A stretch of DNA of 64,000 nt from Tumebacillus avium (GTDB lineage: Bacteria; Bacillota; Bacilli; Tumebacillales; Tumebacillaceae): contig NZ_CP021434.1 in the NCBI RefSeq assembly GCF_002162355.1, positions 4,642,001-4,706,000 of the forward strand, written 5' to 3'. The notes under the pieces were generated by a model. That model worked only from the letters and a program-made list of their open reading frames with translations, made no database searches and was not told where the DNA came from. The position numbers and the translations under genes were made by a program. This document shows positions 47,193-53,496 of this stretch, in pieces. Within the stretch, counting starts at the first letter, position 1. Every line of letters starts with the position of its first letter.

Positions 47193-48235
47193 TTACCGGA
47201 TCTTGCCGTACTTCAGCACATAGCGGGCTCCCGTCTCAAACTCATGGAGGAACCGCTCGCGGCGCTCCTTGTGCTCCGCCCACTTGCGAAGTTTGCTTTC
47301 CAAAAACTCGGGAGGGCGGTTTTTGGTGACATAATGGAAATAGCCCGCTTCATAGAAATCCTGTGGAAACCGCATCATCGCGTGCAGCAGGCGCTCTTCG
47401 CCTTCGTGCGGCTCCGTTTCTTCAAAATAGGATTTGACGATAAAATAGGCCGTCCGGCTGTCCCATTTGACACTTTTCATGTTGCGCAAAATCAGCGAGG
47501 CCAGGTCGTGGGCCCGGATGTCGCACAGCGCGTAGTCGAAGTCGATCAGAGAGATGTTTTTGTCCCCCGTGATCAGCACGTTATGGTGCGCGTAATCGTG
47601 ATGGCAAAAGCCCTTGTGGCCGCGCTCCAGCTTGGTGATCTCCTCATAGCGCGACGACAAAAGAAGCTCCACGGACCGCGACGCTTCTTGGATACAATAT
47701 GCGGCCTGCTCCGCGAACATGCGGTCGACCACCGAGCCGCCCTGCTCCGCCAGCACCGTCCAATTGCGCAGCTCTTCGATCCGCTCCAAAAAGTGTCCCG
47801 TCCACGTCCCCCACTGCTCTTTGCCGGCGCATTCCGGCGGCTCGAACCCTTGTGACGCCTGATGAAACCGGGCCAGGCCGCGGGCGGCGATCGCCAGGTC
47901 GAGCACATGGTCGTACTTGCTCTCCCGCCCGTCGAGCCACTCCATCACGAAGTAGCAGGCTCCGTCCCGTTCGACGAAGGTGTCACCCTCGCGCGTCTTC
48001 AGCACGCCCGGCACCAAGAACCCTTTTTCCTTGACATGCTCCATCGCGGCCAGCGAAAAGCGCAGTTCTTCGGGGACAGGTTGAATTTTTTCAACGCGTA
48101 CTGACCGTGCGGGGTGGTGAAGCGCACCACTTTGCGCACCGGCGCCGCCTGGGTGATTTCGACGTCATAGCGGTCGAGCACATCGGGGGCAAACCCGCAC
48201 AGGTCGAGCACTTGCGAGGTTGTCAATTCGTCCAT
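47193..48235 (-). pseudogene. YsxE/CotS-type coat kinase interrupted by a frameshift
   Basis: Two overlapping frames together make one kinase. The 5' part (48235 down to about 48090) reads MDELTTSQVLDLCGF to GQYALKK; the rest, in another frame, reads KIQPVPEELRFSLAAMEHV through HHDYAHHN and LIDFDYA to the end. They meet at an A6 tract (48091-48086 on the minus strand); seven A would restore one frame, matching the paralogue at 48257 (FALKKVGHKPEKLQF). All catalytic residues are intact in the downstream part. It may be a true mutation, a read error in a homopolymer, or slippage-based expression. Confidence 0.8.
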
Positions 48236-48256
48236 CTCGGCTCCTCCTTGCGACCT

Positions 48257-49285
48257 TTAGAGTCGAGTCGGAAACGCGTCGAGATAACGTTTCCAATTGT
48301 CCAGACGGGCCACTTCCTGACGCATTTTCTTGATCGACCCTTCCGGCGTATAGCGGTTCGACAGGAACCCGCGCTCCACCGCCCGCCAGTAGCGCTGCGG
48401 GAAAAACAGCACGGCGCGCAGCACCTGCAGCTCATCTTCGTGCAAAGGATCGATGGCGTGGTAGGTGTTGAGGATCAGATTGCCCATCTCGCTCGACCAG
48501 TCGGTGCGACGCAGCATCTTGCGCATGAAGCGGGCAAAGTCATGGGCGCGCAGTTCATGGGCGCAATAGTCGAAGTCGATCACCTGCATGTCGCCGTCGG
48601 GCGTCCGGATGAAGTTGTGGTAGGTGAAGTCGCCGTGCACAAAGCCGCGCAGCTCCTGCTCGCGCTTGAGCACTTTCAGGTACGGCGAGGCTTTGAGCAG
48701 CTCGAAACCTTTTTCGGCCATTTCCAGCATCGGTTCGACCGTTTCGAGGAACGTGGCTTCCAGCTCGTTTTGCGGCGCTTTGCCTTTGTATTGGTCATAG
48801 ACGCGATGGAGGTCGGCCAACTGCTCTTCGAAGCGCTCGATCCAGCCGGCCCAGCGCGTCTTGATATGCGCCCGCACTGTCGGGGTGAACCCGCGCGACG
48901 CTTGGTGCAGCTGCGCCTGCAGGCGAATGATCTGCTTGAGCTGCGTTTCGTCGTTGACGTTGCTTTCTTTGCCGTCAAGCCAGTTGTTCAGGAAGATCAG
49001 ACCGTCTTCCACCTCCAGGAACGGATGTCCGTCCTTGGTTGGCACAAAGCGGGGCAGCTTTTGAAACCCGTTGTTCCAGAGGTGCTCCTGCGCTTCGTAC
49101 ATAAATTGCAGCTTCTCCGGCTTGTGGCCAACTTTCTTCAGTGCAAACGTGCCTTGATCGGTCTCGATCTTCACCACGGCGCGCACTTCTTTGGCATCGA
49201 GAATCTTAATCCCGTATACGTCCTCCAGGTCGATGCCCGGAGCGAATTCTTCCAGTCCATATGTCAATTCTTTTTCTTTTGCCAA
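48257..49285 (-). CDS. CotS/YsxE-type spore coat kinase (342 aa)
   Basis: Complete kinase-like protein: N-lobe FALKKV, hinge LIFLNNWLDGKES, catalytic loop FVHGDFTYHN and metal motif VIDFDYC, all intact. In B. subtilis, related CotH/CotS/YsxE proteins are coat kinases or coat assembly factors. TTG start with GAGGAGGGG eight bases upstream. First gene of the rightmost coat operon, 21 bases before the frameshifted paralogue. Confidence 0.85.
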   Translation of the reverse strand: MAKEKELTYGLEEFAPGIDLEDVYGIKILDAKEVRAVVKIETDQGTFALKKVGHKPEKLQFMYEAQEHLWNNGFQKLPRFVPTKDGHPFLEVEDGLIFLNNWLDGKESNVNDETQLKQIIRLQAQLHQASRGFTPTVRAHIKTRWAGWIERFEEQLADLHRVYDQYKGKAPQNELEATFLETVEPMLEMAEKGFELLKASPYLKVLKREQELRGFVHGDFTYHNFIRTPDGDMQVIDFDYCAHELRAHDFARFMRKMLRRTDWSSEMGNLILNTYHAIDPLHEDELQVLRAVLFFPQRYWRAVERGFLSNRYTPEGSIKKMRQEVARLDNWKRYLDAFPTRL

Positions 49286-49420
49286 CGTTGTGTCCCCTCC
49301 TCAAGCACTGACAGTTCACAGTCAGACTATGTAGGCAGGAGCGGAATGGTGAATGAGATACATTGGGACGTTTTGGAGAAGACTACTAAGAACGGAGATG
49401 AATGGGGGAGGGGTGCGGAG

Positions 49421-49993
49421 ATGAGCATCTACTACTATTCGTTTCGGCTTGGCGAGCTATATGATGCGGTCGGGTCGAACGACCAGCTGCTGCTGAAAAA
49501 GGCACAGCTTTTGCTGTACCGCGACCCGGAGCTATACACCGTCGTGCAAGCGATTCTGCGGGACGGTCTCTTGTATCACGAAACGTTTAGCGACGACATG
49601 TACAACGAAGCCCTGACCAAAGTCGTGCAGGTGCTGCCGTCCTACCAAAATATTTTTGATGACAAAGACTATCAGGTCGACTACCACGACACCTGGCGCA
49701 AACTCCCCAAAGGAGGCCTCTTGCGCGACTACTGGAACTGCCTGACGCACGGGCGCTATCTGTTTGATCACCCGATCAAGCCGAAGACCTTGCTGCGCTA
49801 CGGCTATCTGCTCCAGGACGAACTGCCCCAATTTTTGCGACTGGTCGAGCAGGACGGCGGCAAGCTGCCGTGGTACTTTTTCCAGCACACGATCGACTGT
49901 ATCAGGCGGACGATGGAAGCGGGCGACGATCTGTTTGTTTCGATCGCCATTCGCGGACGGCGCTACCGGCTGATGCGCCCGCAGAAAAGCTAG
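49421..49993 (+). CDS. Soluble protein of unknown function (190 aa)
   Basis: Starts MSIYYYSFRLGELYDAVGSND at the ATG 49421, nine bases after GGAGG. Rich in aromatic residues, predicted mostly helical, with WRKLPKGGLLRDYWNCL and FFQHTIDCIRRTM segments; no membrane helix or signal. I do not recognise the family with certainty. It reads divergently from the coat kinases, and its last four bases overlap the convergent DCC gene. A longer in-frame start at 49346 lacks a good ribosome binding site. Confidence 0.65.
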   Translation: MSIYYYSFRLGELYDAVGSNDQLLLKKAQLLLYRDPELYTVVQAILRDGLLYHETFSDDMYNEALTKVVQVLPSYQNIFDDKDYQVDYHDTWRKLPKGGLLRDYWNCLTHGRYLFDHPIKPKTLLRYGYLLQDELPQFLRLVEQDGGKLPWYFFQHTIDCIRRTMEAGDDLFVSIAIRGRRYRLMRPQKS

Positions 49994-50400
49994 TCTTTTT
50001 TATGGATCGAGCAGGCATCGCCGCAATCCGGCACGTCACGGCCGAACCACTTGGAGAGGCGGAAACGGTTGCGGGCCACCAGCCGATACGCACCTTCCGC
50101 CAGCCAGCCAAGCGGCGGCAGATAATACAGCCAGACCAACAGCCGCAAGCCCCGGTGCATGCGCAAAATCCGCACCATCGCCTCCGCCCCGCCATAGACG
50201 TTCCCCTGCTCAATCACATGCATCTGCGCTTTGCAGCGCTCTTCGCTTAGTTCCGGGTGTATCTCCCCGGCCGGCACGATGCGAAAATCCACCGGCAGCA
50301 CCATCTTCCCAAACGTCTGTTCAATCTTGCTCATCGAAGCGCGGCAGATCGCGCAATGCCCGTCATAGATCACTTGAAGCGGCGGTTGAGACTTCTTCAT
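49990..50400 (-). CDS. DCC-family (DUF393) thiol-disulfide oxidoreductase-like protein (136 aa)
   Basis: The N-terminal motif IYDGHCAICRASM is the YDGxCxxC signature of the DCC family, a thioredoxin-like fold. Two more Cys lie at the C-terminus (PDCGDAC). The central segment (about 85-110, LLVWLYYLPPLGWL) is hydrophobic. Substrate unknown. Convergent with the preceding gene. Confidence 0.85.
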   Translation of the reverse strand: MKKSQPPLQVIYDGHCAICRASMSKIEQTFGKMVLPVDFRIVPAGEIHPELSEERCKAQMHVIEQGNVYGGAEAMVRILRMHRGLRLLVWLYYLPPLGWLAEGAYRLVARNRFRLSKWFGRDVPDCGDACSIHKKD

Positions 50401-50481
50401 GTCTGTCCCCTCCTTCTCCCTCTATCATAAACGAAAAAGGCCAGAGCCGCATCTTGCGCGGTTCCGACCTTTTCTCCCCAG

Positions 50482-50724
50482 TTAGCAGCACTCGTCTGCG
50501 GATACTTCCAGCTTCAAACACTCGATCTTCCCGTGCTTCAGCTCGATATCGCCGATTTTCATGCAGTCGTTTTTGACTTTTTCGATCTTCAGGTGGTCAA
50601 AGCAGACCTCATCCAAATAAACGGTATCGCAGTTGCCTGCGAGCAGTTCGCGAAGTTTGCAGCGCGCCTCTTCATCGAGCACCAAGGCAATTTTCATTTT
50701 CTTGATCTTTGTTTTATCAGACAT
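50482..50724 (-). CDS. Small Cys-rich protein of unknown function (80 aa)
   Basis: ATG at 50724 with GGAG seven bases upstream. After an N-terminal alpha segment (VLDEEARCKLRELLAG) the chain alternates hydrophobic and charged residues with Cys at intervals (VCFDHLKIEKVKNDC, GKIECLKLEV) and ends DECC, giving seven Cys in 80 residues. No signal peptide. A metal-binding or redox protein is possible, but no family is recognised. The longer frame to 50955 crosses the divergent promoter region of the RluA-like gene. Confidence 0.6.
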   Translation of the reverse strand: MSDKTKIKKMKIALVLDEEARCKLRELLAGNCDTVYLDEVCFDHLKIEKVKNDCMKIGDIELKHGKIECLKLEVSADECC

Positions 50725-50871
50725 CTGTTCTCTCCAGCCCCTTTCTTCCCTTCCACAATACGGCGGGCAGACTTGGGCGGTGCCTGGCAGCCAAGCCCAA
50801 TTTTGCACAGGAGGCGGGGTTTGGTAAAATAGAACAATCTGTACTGCTCTCAGAAAGTCGGTGCCATCTCT

Positions 50872-51786
50872 ATGTCGATCGAAAAGAACGGGCCGTGGCT
50901 GGAACTGCGCGTCACCAAGCAGCAAGAAGGCCAAACGGTTGGCGCTCTGTTGCAAGCAGCAGCCGGACTTCCGGAAAAAGCGGCCTTGGAATTAAAGAAG
51001 AAAGGTGCGGTGCTGCTCGGCAAAGAGCCGGCCGCACTCGATGCGGTGGTAAAACCGGGCGACCGCGTGCGCTGTGAGATGTTCCCGGAGGAGCCTTATG
51101 AGGTCGAGCCGTCTTTTGACCTGCTCGATGTGCTGTATGAAGATGACCACCTGCTGGTCGTCAACAAGGCGGCCGGGATGAAAGTGCATCCCAACGAGCC
51201 GGGCGAAGCGGGCACGCTGCTCAATGCTCTCGCCTTTCACTACCAGATGCAAGGGCTGCAGACGCGGTGCCGGGTGCTGCACCGGCTTGATCAGGAGACG
51301 TCGGGGGCGATTCTGTTTCCGAAGCATGAGATCGCGCACAAGCTGCTCGATGTGCTGTTAAACGAGCGCCAGATCTCCCGCGAATACCACGCGCTGGTCA
51401 CCGGGCTGGTCGCTGCCGGCAAAGGGCTGATCGACCAGCCGATCGGGCGCGACCGCAGCCATCCCACCCGCCGCCGCGTCTCCAAGACGGGCAAGCCGGC
51501 ACAGACCGAATATGCGGTGCTGCAGCGGTTTCGAGATGTGACGCTGGTAAAAGCTAAGCTGCACACCGGGCGCACCCATCAGATCCGCGTGCACCTGTCC
51601 TGGCTTGGGCATCCGCTGCTCGGGGACGAGCTGTATTTTGGCGCGACGGAGCGGTTCAAACGGCAGGCGCTGCACGCCCGCTTTTTGCGCTTCCCGCACC
51701 CGATCACCGGTGAGATGCTGGAAGTGGAAGCGCCATACCCGGACGATTTCGCAGAATTGTTGCAGAGTCTGGAGCAGCAGCTGTGA
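50872..51786 (+). CDS. RluA-family rRNA/tRNA pseudouridine synthase (304 aa)
   Basis: Isomerises uridine in RNA. The catalytic Asp140 lies in RVLHRLDQETSG; LVVNKAAGMKVHP, ISREYHALVTG and HTGRTHQIRVHLSWLGHPLLGD complete the family motifs. The N-terminal region (about 1-75) resembles an S4-like domain with weak signature. Ribosome binding site is poor. Specificity cannot be told from sequence alone. Confidence 0.93.
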   Translation: MSIEKNGPWLELRVTKQQEGQTVGALLQAAAGLPEKAALELKKKGAVLLGKEPAALDAVVKPGDRVRCEMFPEEPYEVEPSFDLLDVLYEDDHLLVVNKAAGMKVHPNEPGEAGTLLNALAFHYQMQGLQTRCRVLHRLDQETSGAILFPKHEIAHKLLDVLLNERQISREYHALVTGLVAAGKGLIDQPIGRDRSHPTRRRVSKTGKPAQTEYAVLQRFRDVTLVKAKLHTGRTHQIRVHLSWLGHPLLGDELYFGATERFKRQALHARFLRFPHPITGEMLEVEAPYPDDFAELLQSLEQQL

Positions 51787-51816
51787 TAAGATGAGGGATG
51801 AGGTGACCGTTACGGT

Positions 51817-52248
51817 ATGAAAATGAGAACAAAATTATTGATTCTGCTGGGGCTTTCCTTAATTCCGCTGCTCTTCGTGCCGTTTGGCTATATGAACCGC
51901 GGGGACGTGTCCGACCTGCCCGCGTCGTATACGACCGTCAAAGTCGCGCTCGTCAACCCGGGGACGATCCTGATTCTCGGCGCGATCGTCACGCTGGTCA
52001 TGCAGTCCCGCCGGGCGATGTGGTGGGCGATGGTCGTGACCTTCCTCTACTCCTACCTCGGGCTTGGCCTGATCTGGGGCGGTTTTTCCGGGCCGTTTGC
52101 GTCCGGGCTACTCAACTACGCCGCGCTGTTTGCGGTGATCGGTTTTGTTGGCGCCTTGTTCGTATTCATCTTCCTCACGGTGTTTAAAAAGATGATCGAA
52201 GTGAGCAAGAACCCGGAGAAGTTCAAGAAAGACTGGAAAAAGCCATAA
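51817..52248 (+). CDS. Membrane protein of unknown function (143 aa)
   Basis: Four hydrophobic segments (about 5-22, 46-62, 67-87, 91-117) and a basic C-terminus (KNPEKFKKDWKKP). GAGGTG lies eleven bases before the ATG. Probably cotranscribed with the RluA-like gene (30-base gap) and followed by a strong terminator. Confidence 0.75.
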   Translation: MKMRTKLLILLGLSLIPLLFVPFGYMNRGDVSDLPASYTTVKVALVNPGTILILGAIVTLVMQSRRAMWWAMVVTFLYSYLGLGLIWGGFSGPFASGLLNYAALFAVIGFVGALFVFIFLTVFKKMIEVSKNPEKFKKDWKKP

Positions 52249-52264
52249 GTCGATCAACGTTAAA

Positions 52265-52300
52265 ACAATGCCCTGTGCTGAATGCAGCACAGGGCATTGT
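52265..52300 (+). terminator. Rho-independent terminator before the peptide array
   Basis: ACAATGCCCTGTGCTG / CAGCACAGGGCATTGT perfect 16-bp stem with an AATG loop and a T-rich tail. It isolates the peptide array from upstream transcription. Confidence 0.85.
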
Positions 52301-52327
52301 TCTGTTATTGTGAATTATGCTTAAACC

Positions 52328-52356
52328 TTGACAGTTGCATTATTTTGAATTATATT
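52328..52356 (+). promoter_or_regulatory. Strong sigma-A promoter of the peptide array
   Basis: TTGACA (52328-52333), 17-base spacer, TATATT (52351-52356) in a markedly AT-rich stretch, 40 bases upstream of the first peptide gene. Confidence 0.85.
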
Positions 52357-52396
52357 TTAATTAGAAAATCACTTAACTAGAAAGGAGGTCATTGCG

Positions 52397-52501
52397 ATGG
52401 AAATGTTCGATCTGGACGTTCAAGTGCAAGAAACAAACGTCGTCGTAGCAGCACCGATGACCGCAGTTGGTTCTTGCGCATTTGTGTGCGAACCGTACTA
52501 A
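52397..52501 (+). CDS. FDLD-leader RiPP precursor peptide 1 (34 aa)
   Basis: A perfect AAAGGAGGT lies upstream. The leader MEMFDLDVQV carries the F-D-L-D box followed by V-x-V, like the FNLD box of class I lanthipeptide leaders (epidermin FNLDVKV, subtilin FDLDVVKV) recognised by LanB dehydratases. The C-terminal part ends with the shared GSCAFVC motif (Ser26, Cys27, Cys31) and tail EPY. First of eight tandem homologues. Lanthionine formation is inferred; no LanB/LanC lies in the window. Confidence 0.85.
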   Translation: MEMFDLDVQVQETNVVVAAPMTAVGSCAFVCEPY

Positions 52502-52541
52502 TAGATTGTTGTGACCAACCAACCCGGGAGGAGGTATTCTA

Positions 52542-52646
52542 ATGGAAAGACTGTTTGATCTTGACGTTCAAGTTTCCGAAGTAACCCCGGAAGTGGAATA
52601 CATTACTTCGCGCGGTTCTTGCGAGTTCGTGTGTGACCCGCTCTAA
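52542..52646 (+). CDS. FDLD-leader RiPP precursor peptide 2 (34 aa)
   Basis: GGGAGGAGGT upstream. The leader MERLFDLDVQV and the core GSCEFVCDPL (Ser26, Cys27, Cys31) parallel peptide 1, with Glu replacing Ala in the ring region. The segment between (SEVTPEVEYITSR) is acidic and ends in an Arg just before GSC, a possible protease site. Confidence 0.85.
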   Translation: MERLFDLDVQVSEVTPEVEYITSRGSCEFVCDPL

Positions 52647-52688
52647 TTCGAAAGGAAGAGATCCTAATTCGAAAGGAGGAGATCCTAA
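52646..52688 (+). repeat. Near-identical tandem copies of an intergenic RBS segment
   Basis: The segment AATTCGAAAGGAAGAGATCCT (52646-52666) is followed by AATTCGAAAGGAGGAGATCCT (52667-52687), two 21-base copies differing at one base, each carrying a ribosome binding site. Only the second precedes an ATG (peptide 3). Consistent with a recent slippage or unequal-crossover scar. Confidence 0.85.
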
Positions 52689-52802
52689 ATGGAAATGATG
52701 TTTGATCTTGACGTTCAAGTTCAAGGTAACGAAGTAACCGCGGAAGCGAGCTACATTACTTCTTACATTACTTGCGAGAACATGTGCAACTGGGATCAGT
52801 AA
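52689..52802 (+). CDS. FDLD-leader RiPP precursor peptide 3 (37 aa), divergent core
   Basis: Preceded by AAAGGAGGAG. Leader MEMMFDLDVQVQ as in the others, but the core is ITCENMCNWDQ: Thr28 replaces Ser before Cys29, and Cys33 is kept. The segment YITSYIT duplicates a short motif found once in peptide 2, another sign of local duplication. Confidence 0.85.
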   Translation: MEMMFDLDVQVQGNEVTAEASYITSYITCENMCNWDQ

Positions 52803-52820
52803 GAAAGGGGAAAATTCCTG

Positions 52821-52937
52821 ATGGAAAAGCTTTTTGATCTTGATTTGCAAATCCAGCACGTCAGTAACGACGAGATGGTTAAGACCGAAACGCAAGATTC
52901 TTGCGCAGATCATTGCGACCCAACGATGTTTTGTTAA
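52821..52937 (+). CDS. FDLD-leader RiPP precursor peptide 4 (38 aa), three Cys
   Basis: AAAGGGG upstream. Leader MEKLFDLDLQIQ and core DSCADHCDPTMFC: Ser27, Cys28 and Cys32 as in the others, plus a third Cys38 at the C-terminus with an extra Thr35. Only member with three Cys; it could form an additional ring or disulfide. Confidence 0.85.
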   Translation: MEKLFDLDLQIQHVSNDEMVKTETQDSCADHCDPTMFC

Positions 52938-52951
52938 AGGGGTGTCCACCG

Positions 52952-53065
52952 ATGGAAAAGCTCTTTGACCTTGATTTGACGATCGAGCAGGTCAACACCC
53001 AACAGATCTTGCCCGCCGAAACGACAGATTCTTGCGGGGAAGTCTGCGACGAATATTCTTACTAA
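52952..53065 (+). CDS. FDLD-leader RiPP precursor peptide 5 (37 aa)
   Basis: Preceded by AAAGGGGTG fourteen bases after the previous stop. Leader MEKLFDLDLTIEQ; core DSCGEVCDEYSY with Ser27, Cys28, Cys32 and an acidic-aromatic tail. Confidence 0.85.
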   Translation: MEKLFDLDLTIEQVNTQQILPAETTDSCGEVCDEYSY

Positions 53066-53080
53066 AGGAGGTGCTTCGTG

Positions 53081-53182
53081 ATGGAAAAAAACTTTTTTGA
53101 TCTCGATTTGCAAATCGAGCAAATCAGCGACGCGATCATTCCGGCCGAAACCACCGATTCTTGCGCATTCGTCTGCGAGTAA
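53081..53182 (+). CDS. FDLD-leader RiPP precursor peptide 6 (33 aa)
   Basis: AAAGGAGGTG upstream. Leader MEKNFFDLDLQIEQ; core DSCAFVCE with a tail of one residue after Cys32, the shortest of the set, which defines the minimal core SCAFVC. The AETTDSC junction matches peptide 5. Confidence 0.85.
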   Translation: MEKNFFDLDLQIEQISDAIIPAETTDSCAFVCE

Positions 53183-53215
53183 TTTAAAATTCCCAACCTG
53201 AGAGGAGATACTCTG

Positions 53216-53341
53216 ATGGAAAAATTCTTTGATCTCGATGTTCAGATCGAGCAAGCCAACTCCACCGACGCAATCATGCCGGGCGTTACGCAAGATTCTT
53301 GCGCATTCGTCTGCTACCCGGAAGACCTCACCCTGGCGTAA
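53216..53341 (+). CDS. FDLD-leader RiPP precursor peptide 7 (41 aa)
   Basis: AGAGGAGA upstream. Leader MEKFFDLDVQIEQ; core DSCAFVC (Ser28, Cys29, Cys33) and the longest tail (YPEDLTLA). The segment PGVTQDSC is shared with peptide 8; PGVTQ recalls the ITPQ-type leader end of subtilin-like precursors. Confidence 0.85.
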   Translation: MEKFFDLDVQIEQANSTDAIMPGVTQDSCAFVCYPEDLTLA

Positions 53342-53366
53342 GCATTCACGAAAGGAGATCGTACAC

Positions 53367-53465
53367 ATGGAAAATTTTGATCTGGATGTTCAAGTTGTAC
53401 AAGTCAACACCCCGCAACTGCGACCGGGCGTTACGCAAGATTCTTGCGCATTTGTCTGCTACTAA
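53367..53465 (+). CDS. FDLD-leader RiPP precursor peptide 8 (32 aa)
   Basis: AAAGGAGA upstream. Leader MENFDLDVQVVQ; core DSCAFVCY (Ser26, Cys27, Cys31). Last gene before the shared terminator. PGVTQDSCAFVCY is identical to the corresponding part of peptide 7, indicating recent duplication. Confidence 0.85.
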   Translation: MENFDLDVQVVQVNTPQLRPGVTQDSCAFVCY

Positions 53466-53466
53466 G

Positions 53467-53496
53467 AAAAAGCGACTCCATCAGGAGTCGCTTTTT
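53467..53496. terminator. Bidirectional terminator between the peptide array and the NCS2 permease
   Basis: AAAAGCGACTCC / GGAGTCGCTTTT stem with an ATCA loop and A/T runs on both sides; it serves the array (+) and the permease gene (-), whose stop lies inside it. Confidence 0.88.

Noticed and set aside
48107-49345. Plus-strand frame joined in front of the unknown protein at 49421
   Set aside because: This part is antisense to the coat kinase genes; the real gene starts at 49421 with its own ribosome binding site.
50482-50955. Extended 157-codon version of the Cys-rich protein
   Set aside because: The extra N-terminal part runs through the promoter region of the divergent RluA-like gene and lacks a ribosome binding site; the ATG at 50724 has one.
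52539-53368. Minus-strand frames of 136 and 144 codons over the peptide array
   Set aside because: They are reverse images of the repeated FDLD genes, which is why they look internally repetitive. The plus-strand genes have ribosome binding sites, a promoter and a terminator.
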